Positions 8,671 through 18,645 of a stretch of 64,000 nt of DNA are shown here, one piece after another. Under the pieces are notes generated by a model. The model was not told the origin of the DNA. It was given only the letters and a program-made list of their open reading frames with translations, and ran no database searches. Made by a program: the position numbers and the translations under genes. Every line of letters begins with the position of its first letter. The stretch's first letter is position 1. Origin of the DNA: Kineobactrum salinum (GTDB lineage: Bacteria > Pseudomonadota > Gammaproteobacteria > Pseudomonadales > Halieaceae); NCBI RefSeq assembly GCF_010669285.1, contig NZ_CP048711.1:744001-808000 (forward strand), given 5' to 3'.

Positions 8671-10090
8671 TCAGCTCTTGCTTATATACAGCGTCTGGAG
8701 GCTGGTGTACTCCTCCATGCCATAGCGGCCGAACTCCACCCCGAAGCCGGACTCCTTCACCCCGCCAAAGGGGCATCGGGCTGTATCATGGCGTGGGCAT
8801 TGACCCAGGCCGCACCGCATTCCAGCCGGCTGGCCAGGGCAGCGGCGCGCTGGGGATCGCCCGACCAGACGGAGCCACCCAGACCACTGGGGCTGTCATT
8901 GGCACGCCGCAGCGCATCCTCTACGTCACTGAATTTGAGGACCGGCAGAATGGGGCCGAAGGGTTCCTCCTGCACCAGGCGGGTGTCGTCGGCGACATCC
9001 GCCACAATGGTGACCGGGTAAAAGTAGCCGGGCCCCGGCAGGGGCTCGCCCCCGGTCAGGAACCGGGCGCCACTGGCCCTGGCCTCGTCGGCAATCGCGC
9101 AGACCTTGGCAAACTGCTGCTTGTTCTGCACCGGGCCAAAATCCACCTCGCCGGAACCATCACCCGTGGTGGCGCCGCGGGCGATGGCAGTCAGCGCCTC
9201 GCACATTTCGTCGTAGATGTCCTCGTGCACGTAGAGCCGCTTCAATGCTGCGCAGGTCTGGCCATTGTTGAACATTGCGGTGGCAAATATCTTGGGGCCA
9301 CCGCTGCCACATCGACATCGGGCAGCACTATCGCCGCATCGTTGCCGCCCAGTTCCAGGGTCAGGCGCTTGAGATTGACGGAAGCGCCCTGCATGATCTT
9401 CTTGCCGGTGGCGGTGGAACCGGTAAAGACGATCTTGCTGATGCCCGGATGGTTGGTCATCGCCGCACCGAGACTGCCATCGCCGGTGAGCACGTTGAAT
9501 ACGCCGGGTGGCAACAGCTCGTTGACAATCTCGGCAAAACGCAACGTGGTCAGCGGCGTGTATTCCGAGGGTTTGAGCACCACTGTGTTGCCGCTGCGCA
9601 GCGCCGGCATGACGTGCCAGATCGCAATCATCAGCGGGTAGTTCCAGGGCGTGATCGAGCCCACTACACCCAATGGTTTGCGGTGCACTTCAATCCGCGC
9701 TTCGTCGTTGTCCTGGATCACGTCGACGGGCAGGTCCAGATCCGCCGTCGCGTGGCACCAGGCCAGCGCGCCGCCGATCTCGAAACCGGCACCGAAGCCG
9801 GCAAAACCCACTTTCGGCTTGCCCTGCTCCAGCGTCAGCAGCGCCGACAACTCGTCGCTGTGCGCTTCGATCGCAGCCCCTATGGCATGCACCAGCTCGG
9901 CCCGTTCGCTGTCGGGCCGCTCGCTCCAGGCCGGGAACGCCGCCTGCGCCGCCGCCACGGCCTCGTCCAGTTGCGCTTCGCTGGCCCGCGGACACTGGGC
10001 TATCACGGCCTCCGTGGCCGGGTTCACCACTGGAAACGTGTCGTCGGACCGCACCTTCTGTCCGTTGATTATCATGCTGTAATCTGCCAT
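8671..10090 (-). CDS. NAD(P)-dependent aldehyde dehydrogenase, two frameshifts
   Basis: Adding one C at 9294-9297 and one at 8770-8773 joins three frame segments into a normal 473-residue aldehyde dehydrogenase. Visible landmarks are the substrate/cofactor motif ITPWNYPLMIAIWHVMPAL, the glycine motif FTGSTATGK, the general-base glutamate in LELGGND and the catalytic cysteine in NNGQTCAALKR. The restored C-terminus reads GGVKESGFGVEFGRYG and ends at the TGA at 8671. The gene lies 56 bp upstream of aauB on the same strand and most likely converts the arylacetaldehyde or other aldehyde made by the amine dehydrogenase to the acid. As printed, the second frame break removes the last 30 or so residues. 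Confidence 0.88.
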
Positions 10091-10134
10091 GGGGCCTCGT
10101 CCTGAACGCTGTAAATTGAAACTGTGGTTATAGT

Positions 10135-10156
10135 GGGCGCCCGCCTGCGGGCGCCC
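10135..10156 (-). terminator. Strong GC hairpin between TonB receptor and aldehyde dehydrogenase
   Basis: A perfect 10-bp inverted repeat (GGGCGCCCGC, CT, GCGGGCGCCC) lies 6 bp beyond the stop of the TonB receptor at 10163-12358 and 44 bp before the start of the aldehyde dehydrogenase. There is no T-tract, so it may act as a weak terminator, an mRNA stabiliser or a factor-dependent stop that separates the receptor transcript from the amine operon. Confidence 0.5.
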
Positions 10157-10162
10157 TCCGGT

Positions 10163-12358
10163 CTAGAACCGGTAGGTTACCGTGGCACCGTACCAGCGCG
10201 GCGGCGCATAGACTTCCTGACCGATGCCCAGCAGGCCCAGGTCGAGGTTGTACAGGCGGTAGACCTCGTCGCCCGCGTTCTTGACCCAGCCCGCCAGCTG
10301 CCAGGCGTCATCGCCACTGGTGTAGGACAGGCGCGCATTCCAGACCAGATAGGCATCTTCTTCAGAGATCTGGGAGTTCGTCGCCTCGATATACTGCTCG
10401 TCATTCCACACGCCATCGACCTGGGCCGCCATCGTGCCGCCTAGCATGCTCCATTCATAGCGCGCCAGGGCGTTGATGCTCAGCTTGGGCGCATTGGGAA
10501 ACTCGGCCTCTACCGTACCGCCGAACACGTCCGGCACCTCATCCACTTCAGAATCGATGTAGGCAAGGCCGACCAGCACGTCCAGTCCTTCGGTCGGGAA
10601 CAGTGTCAGTTCCAGCTCCCCGCCATGGGATTGGGCATCGGAGTTGGCCACCTGCGGGGTGAGGCCCGCCAGGGAGAACGCCTGGTAGTCCTCGTAGTCG
10701 TAGTAATAAATCGCGGCGTTCAACCGGGCCCAGTCAGTGATATCGGACTTGAAGCCCAGTTCATAGGAATACAGGGTCTCCTCATCGTGCTTGAGGTTGG
10801 CCGGGTTCATCGCCGCAATTGCGCCCAGCGGATCGATGGACCAGTTGCCGCCCTTGATGCCGCGGCTCCAGGAACCGTAGATCAGGGCACCGTTGGCGGT
10901 AATGTAGTTGAGCTGCAACCGCGCTGCCACGTCGTCGTAATCGATCTCGTCGAGACCGGGAATCGGCGCGTCGGCGATATCGAACACCTGGCTGGGCGCG
11001 ATGCCCGCGTCCGGTTCCGCATAGACCTGGGTGAAGTCGAGTTCCTTGTGATCGTCGGACCAGCGCAGGCCCGCGATCAGGGTCAGCTGGTCAGTGAAAT
11101 CGTATTCGGCCTGGCCGAACACGGACCAGTTGGTGGAATCCAGGCTGGCCGAAGTGGCCTGCCGCGCTGAATCCGTCAACGCCCCGGACTCCTCCAGGAT
11201 GGCCATGCCCTGGACCAGCTGCTCATTGTCCGTGGTCATGTCCAAATAGTAGGCACCCGTCTGCCAGCGCAGCCGGTCGGCGCCACCGGAGAGCCGCACC
11301 TCCTGCGAGAACGTGTCGAAATCGGAGTCGTTTTGATAGGGGAAGAAGAACAGGCCGCCGCCGGCGTCTTCCAGGTAGTCCTTGTCGAGATCCATGTAGT
11401 TGGTGATCGATACCAGTTCCATGGTATCCGACAGATTCCAGGTCAAAGTGGCTGTCGCGCTGGTCATCTCGCGGCTGTAGCCGCCCTCGATCGAGGAGGC
11501 GTGCTCGAGCTCGTCGGTCAGGCGGCCCGGTGCGTCCACGCCCAGGCCGGTGGCGGGATCGAAGTCGGCAAAATTGATGGAGTAGGTGCCAGAGGGTACA
11601 TCGTCATCCTTCGCGCGGGTCAGGCGCAGGTCGAACAGCAGATCGTCACTCAGATCAAACTGCAGCGAGCCGCGCACGGTGTAGCCGTCTGCCCCGTGGG
11701 CGTCGCGGATCCCCGGAGTCACTGACTCGGTGTAGCCGTCATTCTCTTCCCAGCGGCCGGCCAGCCGACCGCGCACGGTATCACTGAAGCTACCGCCTAC
11801 TGCGCCTTCCAGCGCACGCATACCGAATTTGCCCAACTGACCTTTCAGATAACCATTCACTTCATCGTCCACGGCCCCGTTGGTCAGGTAGTGCACCAGG
11901 CCGCCCGTGGTATTGCGGCCGAACAGCGTGCCCTGGGGGCCACGCAGCACCTCGACCCTGTCGATATCGAACAACTGGCCGTTGATCGCGTTCATGCTGG
12001 GCACATAGGCACCGTCCACATAGACCGCGACGGGCGCCTCCAGGTTATCCTGGAAGTTGTTCTGGGAGATACCCCGCAGGTTGATGATGGTGAAGGCGGG
12101 CGTGAAGGTCTGCAACTGCATCGCCGGCACCTGCTGGGTGATATCGACCGAACTGGTCATGCCCAGGGATTCGAGCTGGTTGCCACCGAAGGCGGTCACT
12201 GAAATACCGACATCCTGCAGGTTCTGCTCGCGCTTCTGCGCGGTAACCGTAACCTCCTCCAACACGGCCGCCTGGGTCGATACCGCCATCAGCATTGCCG
12301 CCGCACCAGCGGACATCCTTGCCATTGCCTGAAAGAGTGGTCTGCGGATTGTATTCAT
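10163..12358 (-). CDS. TonB-dependent outer-membrane receptor
   Basis: 731 residues from the ATG at 12358, chosen over a much longer upstream frame because it begins a proper signal peptide. A TonB-box-like LEEVTVTAQKR follows at about residue 33, then the plug with VEVLRGPQGTLFGRNTTGG, and the barrel ends in the aromatic residue of VTYRF as expected for outer-membrane assembly. It is complete and unbroken. It diverges from the TetR-family gene at 12591 across a 232-bp intergenic region, so that regulator probably controls it. Position just upstream of the aldehyde dehydrogenase and amine dehydrogenase genes suggests uptake of an aromatic amine precursor or an unrelated nutrient; the ligand cannot be told from sequence. 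Confidence 0.95.
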   Translation of the reverse strand: MNTIRRPLFQAMARMSAGAAAMLMAVSTQAAVLEEVTVTAQKREQNLQDVGISVTAFGGNQLESLGMTSSVDITQQVPAMQLQTFTPAFTIINLRGISQNNFQDNLEAPVAVYVDGAYVPSMNAINGQLFDIDRVEVLRGPQGTLFGRNTTGGLVHYLTNGAVDDEVNGYLKGQLGKFGMRALEGAVGGSFSDTVRGRLAGRWEENDGYTESVTPGIRDAHGADGYTVRGSLQFDLSDDLLFDLRLTRAKDDDVPSGTYSINFADFDPATGLGVDAPGRLTDELEHASSIEGGYSREMTSATATLTWNLSDTMELVSITNYMDLDKDYLEDAGGGLFFFPYQNDSDFDTFSQEVRLSGGADRLRWQTGAYYLDMTTDNEQLVQGMAILEESGALTDSARQATSASLDSTNWSVFGQAEYDFTDQLTLIAGLRWSDDHKELDFTQVYAEPDAGIAPSQVFDIADAPIPGLDEIDYDDVAARLQLNYITANGALIYGSWSRGIKGGNWSIDPLGAIAAMNPANLKHDEETLYSYELGFKSDITDWARLNAAIYYYDYEDYQAFSLAGLTPQVANSDAQSHGGELELTLFPTEGLDVLVGLAYIDSEVDEVPDVFGGTVEAEFPNAPKLSINALARYEWSMLGGTMAAQVDGVWNDEQYIEATNSQISEEDAYLVWNARLSYTSGDDAWQLAGWVKNAGDEVYRLYNLDLGLLGIGQEVYAPPRWYGATVTYRF

Positions 12359-12590
12359 GTATAAGCCCCTGTAGATTTTGGATGTATGACGACTATTATG
12401 TGACGCATTTAAACAGAACACGGCCTGCCTGTTTTGGTCCTCAAGGAAATCCTGACTTGACTGAGAGCGAACTGCCTGCCTCGTGAGGACTGTACAGAAG
12501 AACCGGTAAACAGTATAGACGAAGCAGTGTCGACCCGTGCGACGGCGCATGTCGCAGCATCCGGGTTGGCCGTCCAACAAGGATAGCACC
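12359..12590. promoter_or_regulatory. Divergent promoter region between TonB receptor and TetR regulator
   Basis: This 232-bp gap separates two divergently read genes and must hold both promoters. It is more A/T-rich than its surroundings near 12385-12415. Short palindromes such as CTGTACAG (12490-12497) and CCTCGTGAGG are present, but no long operator with convincing symmetry could be picked out by eye. Autoregulation by the adjacent TetR protein is the usual arrangement in the family and is inferred only. Confidence 0.45.
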
Positions 12591-13262
12591 ATGACCACCA
12601 AGCAGACGGCTCCGGGCCGGCAGGGAACCAGGCACGGCACAGCCACACGCAGCGCCGGCAAGCGCACCGCCGCCAGACTGGTACAGGCAGCGCGTGAGCT
12701 GTTGACCACTGAGCCACTCGAGCACTTCTCCATGCGCGCGGTGGCCGATCGTGCCGGCGTGGGCCTGGCCAACCTGCAGTATTATTTCCCGCGCCGGGAG
12801 GATCTCGCCCGGGCACTGTACCTGGACGTCGGTGACCGCTATGCAGCCGCCTATGGAGACTGTCTCAAGACAGCACCGAAGGACCCGGTGGAGCGCTTCA
12901 GGACCATTTTGCGCTGGAACTTGCACGATATCACGACCAAGTCCACCCGCCAGTTCTTCATCCAGCTCTGGACCTTGCTCGGCTCAATCGATGGCTTCGA
13001 CGGCAAGTATCTGCGCGAACTGTATGCGATCGACATCGCCCAGCTCAGCGAACACCTGGGCGCCATTCACCCAGCCGCCGACGGCGAGGACATCTACCGG
13101 CGGGCAACCGTCATCGCCGCGATGATCGAAGGCCTGTTGCTGCTGGTCAGCGATGTCGAGCATGATGCGGACCGCAAACAGGCGCTACTCGACGAGGCCA
13201 TGAGCGCGGCGCTGGCCATCGCGCTAAGCGAGACCCGCCCCGTCCCCGACGACTGCGTGTAG
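12591..13262 (+). CDS. TetR/AcrR-family transcriptional regulator
   Basis: 223 residues from the ATG at 12591, which has an AAGGA ribosome-binding site at 12579-12583; an in-frame upstream ATG at 12537 lacks one. An N-terminal helix-turn-helix is clear (HFSMRAVADRAGVGLANLQYY, roughly residues 43-63), followed by the all-helical ligand/dimer domain. The first 20 residues are a basic, Ser/Thr-rich tail. Divergent from the TonB receptor at 12358, it is its probable repressor. It is convergent with the flavoprotein gene: the stop codons are only 3 bp apart and a small hairpin (13262-13274) spans them. Confidence 0.92.
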   Translation: MTTKQTAPGRQGTRHGTATRSAGKRTAARLVQAARELLTTEPLEHFSMRAVADRAGVGLANLQYYFPRREDLARALYLDVGDRYAAAYGDCLKTAPKDPVERFRTILRWNLHDITTKSTRQFFIQLWTLLGSIDGFDGKYLRELYAIDIAQLSEHLGAIHPAADGEDIYRRATVIAAMIEGLLLLVSDVEHDADRKQALLDEAMSAALAIALSETRPVPDDCV

Positions 13263-13265
13263 CGC

Positions 13266-15233
13266 TCAGAGCGCCGCAACCTGCGCCGCGGCGCGCTCGC
13301 CCTCCTGCACCGCACCTTCCCACATCTGTGCGCCCAGCAACTCAGCGTGGGCAAAGGCGATGCGGCCGTGCGGTTGACGCACCACATCTGATGGCGCCGG
13401 CGCGCCGTCGCGCCCGAAAAAGAAGCCTGGCTGTGTCACCACATAGGCATGTCCCTGCCGATTGACCGTGATGCCGGCTATATCCCGGTCTGCATCGAAA
13501 CCGCCGGCTGCAAACATGCTGGTGAACTGGCGGCGTATCTGCTGTTCAATGTCCACATAGCGCAAGCCGAACATTTTCATCCGTGCCGCCACCGTCTGTT
13601 CGGCCGCGGGCAGGCCCGGAATGCAGAAGGAATTGTACAGCGTCAGCACTGTGGGCTTGTCGGGGTCCAGCGGCATCGGCTCTTCGCCATCGAGCAGCAT
13701 TTGCCGCCGCAAGGTGGTAAACCAGCCCAGATCGTCGCCGAACCAGCGCACCGAGGCAACTCCCAGCTTGTCCATGAAGCGCCAGTTGCGCAGCGCGACA
13801 TTGACCACCATCATCGGCGCGTGCAGAAACTGGTCCATGGCCTCGCGATGCGCCTGCGGCAAATCCGCCACGACCCGCTTGTTGACGTGTTGCTGTCCCG
13901 CCATGACCACACTGCCGGCGCGCAGCCGGTACCGGCGCCCGTCGCGGACATAGCTCACCGCCACTGTCTCGGCGCTGGCTGCCGGCCCCTCGTGCGCCAC
14001 GTGTACCACCAGTGATCCCAACCGCATCCGGCAGGCACTGCCGCTGCGATCCAGCAGGTCGCGGTCGACCGGGTTGTGAAGCACATCGCTTATCGACTTG
14101 GTGGCGCCGAAAATACCGGGGATCAACTTCTGCACCAGGTGCCGCAGGATGCCGGTATTGCCACCGGGAAAGCTGGCCAGCCAGATGTTGTCTGTGGGAT
14201 CGCCGTAGCCAAACTGGCGCCCGTACTGCATTACGCCGGGCTGCAGGAAATTGAAAGCCTGGTAGGCCGAAATCACATCGACACCCAGGCCGCAGCCCAT
14301 CGCCGCGCCGAAGGGATTCAGGTATTCGTCCACCCAGGGGTTGTCGATCCCCATTTCATTCTTGAGAAAATCCTTGTAGGTCATGGAATCCAGCCAGCGG
14401 TCCCAGTCCTCCCGCTCGGGCGGCTGCCGGTAGACTTCCATCCACAGCAGGTCCTGTTTGGTCCTGTCATCCAGCGGCAGCTCGGCGAAGCGATTGGACC
14501 AGGGATTGCGCGCCATCGGCTGGCCATCAAAGTGCCAGCCCAGGTCAGTGCCCTCCCAGGTCAGGTGCATGGGGGTGTAGTTGTCCATGGGCACCTTGAG
14601 CTGCGAATTGCTTACCGGCTGCCACTTGAATTCTGTCGGCAAGTCCAGCTCGCCCCACAAATCGGCGTACATGCCTATCTTGCGGGCTTCGTCCAGCGGC
14701 CACACCGCACCGGTGGAACCCTGGGGGCCCCACAGGCGGTACCCGTCCACCTCGAATTCATTCTGGCGCGCTTCGCCGCCGAACATCTGGTGGTTGTCGA
14801 GGATCAGTACTTTTGCCTCCGGCCTGGCCTGCAGGAAGCGAAAGGCTGCGGTACAGCCGGCGAAGCCGGCGCCGACCACCACCAGGTCGTAATATTCACC
14901 GGTGTCTTCGGCAGCCGGGTCGTGGCCGCCGAATTCACCGTTGCGCAGCGCGTGCGCGGCATTGACTTCGCGGTGGGTATTGCCGTTGGCAACGGCATAA
15001 TCGCCCTGGCCACCGGGCCCGGTCCAGCTCTCGTCCAGACCGGTCAGTGGCATCGACAGGGTATTGCCATGCTTGAACAGGTTGCCCGTCCGCGGTGGCC
15101 CCTGAGCCAGCAGACCGGGGGCGGCCGCGGTCAGCAGCGCCGCTCCGCTGCCGATCAATGCGCCGCCGACAAAATCGCGCCGGGTAATGGCGGGACGTCC
15201 GCCAGTCCGGCCCGTGGAATCCTGTCTGGACAT
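13266..15233 (-). CDS. Tat-exported spermidine-dehydrogenase-like FAD oxidoreductase
   Basis: 655 residues from the ATG at 15233, chosen because it starts a twin-arginine signal (AITRRDFVGGALIGSG, residues 15-30) and clears the upstream gene by 19 bp. After about 115 residues a Rossmann FAD-binding motif appears (DLVVVGAGFAGCTAAFRFL, residues 116-134), followed by LILDNHQMFGGEARQNEF, which is typical of the spermidine dehydrogenase (SpdH) family. The C-terminal half has the TQPGFFFGRDGAP and HAELLGAQMWEGAV FAD-contact segments. SpdH cleaves polyamines in the periplasm and passes electrons to the respiratory chain. Whether this one acts on polyamines or another amine is unknown, but the neighbourhood of an amine dehydrogenase favours an amine. 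Confidence 0.8.
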   Translation of the reverse strand: MSRQDSTGRTGGRPAITRRDFVGGALIGSGAALLTAAAPGLLAQGPPRTGNLFKHGNTLSMPLTGLDESWTGPGGQGDYAVANGNTHREVNAAHALRNGEFGGHDPAAEDTGEYYDLVVVGAGFAGCTAAFRFLQARPEAKVLILDNHQMFGGEARQNEFEVDGYRLWGPQGSTGAVWPLDEARKIGMYADLWGELDLPTEFKWQPVSNSQLKVPMDNYTPMHLTWEGTDLGWHFDGQPMARNPWSNRFAELPLDDRTKQDLLWMEVYRQPPEREDWDRWLDSMTYKDFLKNEMGIDNPWVDEYLNPFGAAMGCGLGVDVISAYQAFNFLQPGVMQYGRQFGYGDPTDNIWLASFPGGNTGILRHLVQKLIPGIFGATKSISDVLHNPVDRDLLDRSGSACRMRLGSLVVHVAHEGPAASAETVAVSYVRDGRRYRLRAGSVVMAGQQHVNKRVVADLPQAHREAMDQFLHAPMMVVNVALRNWRFMDKLGVASVRWFGDDLGWFTTLRRQMLLDGEEPMPLDPDKPTVLTLYNSFCIPGLPAAEQTVAARMKMFGLRYVDIEQQIRRQFTSMFAAGGFDADRDIAGITVNRQGHAYVVTQPGFFFGRDGAPAPSDVVRQPHGRIAFAHAELLGAQMWEGAVQEGERAAAQVAAL

Positions 15234-15252
15234 TTTGCTGCCTCCCGCGGAC

Positions 15253-15753
15253 TCAGTCCGCCACTGCAAACCGCTTGCTGTCGAATTCGCCGGGAACGAA
15301 CATGTCGCCGGTGCACCACCACTGCCCATCGATCCGCTCCCACAGAAACAGAATCTTGAAGGTGAAGGGAGCTTGCCCCTCCGCTTTGGGTGTTACGTGG
15401 AAATTGGCCCAGTCCCAGCCCAAATCGCCGCTGACCCTGCTCTGCAATGATTCGACCTGCACCGTCGCCCCCTGCACCAACTCCTCGTACATCGGCCGCA
15501 ATTCGCTGCGGCCGAAATAGCTGGTGCCCTCGTGATCCACCGACACCACGTCGGCGCTGTAGAAGTGGTTCAGGATGGGCTCCGCGTCAGCGGCGGCAAA
15601 TGCCTGTTCCTTGATCTCGTAGCGGGCGCGGATCGCTTCCTCGAACGCAGCCTGTTCCCCAGGCTCGTCGGCCATGCTGCCCATTGACAGCATACTCATC
15701 GACAGCGGGCCCAACAGCCACAGCGGCCACCGCCGCCAGCACCGGATTATCAT
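15253..15753 (-). CDS. Secreted SnoaL-like/DUF4440-type protein
   Basis: 166 residues with a hydrophobic N-terminal signal peptide ending near GSMADE. The rest has the pattern of the SnoaL/NTF2-like fold: a helix with AIRARYEIKEQAFAAADAEPILN, then YSADVVSVDHEGTSYFGR and a beta-rich end FLWERIDGQWWCTGDMFVPG. Family members are small cone-shaped proteins that may be enzymes or ligand binders, so no reaction is assigned. It precedes the Tat-exported flavoprotein by 19 bp on the same strand and is probably its operon partner in the periplasm. Confidence 0.78.
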   Translation of the reverse strand: MIIRCWRRWPLWLLGPLSMSMLSMGSMADEPGEQAAFEEAIRARYEIKEQAFAAADAEPILNHFYSADVVSVDHEGTSYFGRSELRPMYEELVQGATVQVESLQSRVSGDLGWDWANFHVTPKAEGQAPFTFKILFLWERIDGQWWCTGDMFVPGEFDSKRFAVAD

Positions 15754-15887
15754 CAGTCACCCTCTCCCTCATGTCGTTGTGTACCACGCAATTCGCGCGA
15801 CCGGAAAAAATATAGGTCACACGACTAATAATGTCAAGTAGCCTGTGCCTGCCTGCGATGGAGGGCGAGCTGGGTAAAAACCAGGCT

Positions 15888-16843
15888 TCAGCTGTTGTGA
15901 GCGCGGCGGCAGCGGGCAGGGGTTACGCCGAATTCGGCCTTGAATGCGCGGCTGAAATGGGAGGAGTCCTTGAAGCCGTGGCGGTAGCCGATTTCACTGA
16001 CGGTGTATTGGGCAAAGGCCGGATTTTCCAGCGTATTGCGGCAGCCCTGCAGACGCAACCGCTGGATATAGCGCGACACGGAAACATCCTCCGCCTCGAA
16101 CAACATATGCAGGTAGCGGGTGGAAATACTGTGTGCGGCCGCAATCCAGTCGGGGTCAGCCGCTCATCGTGCAGGTGCTTGCGGATAAACCCCCGGATCC
16201 GGTGCAGGTATTCCAGTTTGACCCCACAGCCGAGCAGGTCATGGCGCTGGCTCTCCTCGGCGTAGCCCAGTGTGGTAGTGAGCAGGTCGATCACGTTGGC
16301 TTCCAGGCGCTGGGCAAGGACGCCGTCCAGACTGTCGAGCCGGTGCGCGATAGACGTGACGAACTGGGCAAACAACCCGTTGGCGCCAACCGTCGACTGC
16401 ATCCGCACTCCCAGGTGGCGATCGGGACGGTGGACACACTCCAGCATGACTCCCTCCGGTATCGCCAGCACGACCTGGGAGTAATCCTCCGGGAAATGCA
16501 GCTCATAGGGCTCCGAGCTCAGGCACAGCGCGAAATCGCCGGGCTGCAGGCAGGCCTCGTTGCCGCGCTGAAGTACACGGCTCTCGCCCTCCACCTGGAC
16601 TTTCACCAGGTAGACAGCATCCGAGACCCGGGAGATGTGAGTGCGCCGCCGGTAAACGTCCAGGGGTGAACTGCGCACCGCGGCAAAACCCACCTTGCCC
16701 AGTTGCCGCGAGGTCAGCAGGCCCCGGAACTCGCCAATTGCCGACCGCGGCGGCGAGCATTCCATCGGAAAGAAGGTCTCGTTGACCTGACTGTCGAACA
16801 AGTCCAGGGATCTTGTGGACGCTGCTGCGCTGCTACCGTTCAT
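15888..16843 (-). CDS. AraC-family regulator, FeaR-like architecture, one frameshift
   Basis: Adding one C in the run at 16152-16155 gives 318 residues. The N-terminal two thirds match the AraC_binding_2 type of domain (FRGLLTSRQLGKVGFAAVRSS, then PGDFALCLSSEPYELHFPED). The C-terminus is an AraC double helix-turn-helix (HSISTRYLHMLFEAEDVSVS, then TVSEIGYRHGFKDSSHFSRAF). This architecture is shared with FeaR, the activator of phenylethylamine/tyramine oxidation genes in Escherichia coli, so control of the nearby amine genes is an attractive inference. The ATG at 16843 was chosen because it starts the conserved part. As printed, the protein would lose its DNA-binding domain. Confidence 0.82.
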
Positions 16844-16954
16844 GAGTACCTCGGTGTCGCACCGTCGCGGGCGCTGTGCCCGTGATCGGACCGTTGACCC
16901 GATTGGACCTGTAGCACGGCGCAATGTCAAATCTCCCGGCGGCTTGCACCAGGT

Positions 16955-18645
16955 TCAACGGTCTCCCACCGGACCCGGCGCGGGCTCCACCCCGTACTCA
17001 GAGCGCACCAACAGGCTGTGGTAGTTGTCCCGGTCCACTTGTCCACGGGTGGACCGGTCGGCGCGCGATACCAGCCACATGCTGACTACCGCCAATGGCA
17101 GAGTAAAGAGCGCGGGATAATCGTAGGGGAACAGCGCCCGCTCAAAACCCAGCACCGACACCCAGACCTGGGGACCGACAATGATCAGGGTTACCGACGA
17201 CAGCAGCCCCACCAGCGCGCCTGTCACTGCCCCGCGGGTGGTCAGGCCGGGCCAGAACAGGGACAGGAAAAGGATCGGGAAATTGACTGAAGCCGCCACC
17301 ACCATCGGCATGGTCGCTATGAAAGCAACATTCTCATTCTGAAACAGTATGCCCAGCACTACCGCAATCACCCCGATCACCAGCGTCGTGATCCGGGTGA
17401 GCAGCAGTTCCTTGCGCGGGTCCGGAGCGCCCTTGCACAGCAACTCGGCATAGAGGTCGTGGGAAATCGCGGCTGCGCCCGACACCGTCAGGCCGGCCAC
17501 CACCGCCAGGATGGTCGCGAAGGTCACCGCGGACATGAAGCCGGTCAGCACATTGCCGCCCACTGCGGTTGCCAGGTGGATGGCCGCCATGTTACTGCCA
17601 CCGAGCAACTGCCCATCGGCGCCAAAGAACGCCGGGTTCTGGTACAGCAGGCTGGCGGTGCCGAAGCCGATAATCACCAGGGCCAGATAGAAGTAGCCCA
17701 TGAACAGGGAGGCATAGAATGCGGATTTCTTCGCCTCCTGCATATTGGGCACGGTGAACAGGCGCATCAGGATATGCGGCAGTCCCAGGGTGCCAAACAG
17801 CATGGATACCAAAATGGTGGTGACCTGCACCGGATCATCGAACAGCACCCCGGGTGCCAGAATCCGCTCCCCTTCCGGGTGCCGTGCCACCGCACCGGCC
17901 AGCAGCTGATCCAGACTGAAACCGGTTTCGGCCAGCACCAGGACCGCGGTGACCGTCACGCCCGCGGTCAACAGAATGGCCTTGATAATCTGTACCCAGG
18001 TGGTGGCCAGCATGCCGCCAAACGTGACGTAGGCCAATACCAGGGCGCTCACCGCGATCACCGCCACCTCATAGGGCAGGCCGAACAGCAGTTCGATCAA
18101 TTTGCCGGCACCTACCATCTGGGCTATCAGGTAGAGCACAACAACGACAATTGTGCCGCTGATCGCAACCAGCCGTATGCGGGTGCGTTCCAGCCGCTGC
18201 GAGACCACGTCGATAAAAGTAAAACTGCCCAGGTTCCGCACCCGCTTGGCCAGCAGGAACAACAGCAGCGGCCAGGCTGCGAAGGCACCCATCGCCAGCA
18301 CCAGGCCATCGAAACCACCGATGAAAATCAGGCCGGTGATGCCCAGGAAGGAGGCCGCGGACATGAAGTCGCCAGCGATCGCAGTGCCGTTCTGCAAGCC
18401 GGTAATCTGGCCGCCGGCGGTGTAGAAATCCCGGCTGCTGCGGGTACGGCGTGAGGCCCAGTAACTGACCATCAGCGTGGCGGCAACAAACACCAGAAAC
18501 ATCGCGATCGCCACCGGGTTCAGCGGTTGCCGCTCTGTCTCCACTGCTACCGCCGGCGCCGCCAGCACCACCTCCGTCCACAGGCCCAACAGGCCGCCCC
18601 GAGCCCGATAGCGCCCCGGCGCCGGACAAGGCCCCGACCGCTCAC
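16955..18645 (-). CDS. actP: Sodium:solute symporter, ActP-like, one frameshift near the start
   Basis: About 563 residues with 13-14 membrane segments of the SSF family. The segment SRDFYTAGGQITGLQNGTAI followed by AGDFMSAASFLGITGLIF is diagnostic of the acetate permease ActP branch, as is the paired DUF485 gene upstream. The start is assigned to a GTG at 18645 that overlaps the DUF485 stop (GTGA). This requires one extra C near 18592 and yields a signal-like N-terminus (RRRGAIGLGAALLGLWTEVV and an AAPAVA cleavage site). Without the correction the frame would begin at a TTG inside DUF485. The likely substrate is acetate or another short monocarboxylate, possibly an end product of amine oxidation. 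The symbol is by family only. Confidence 0.85.
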
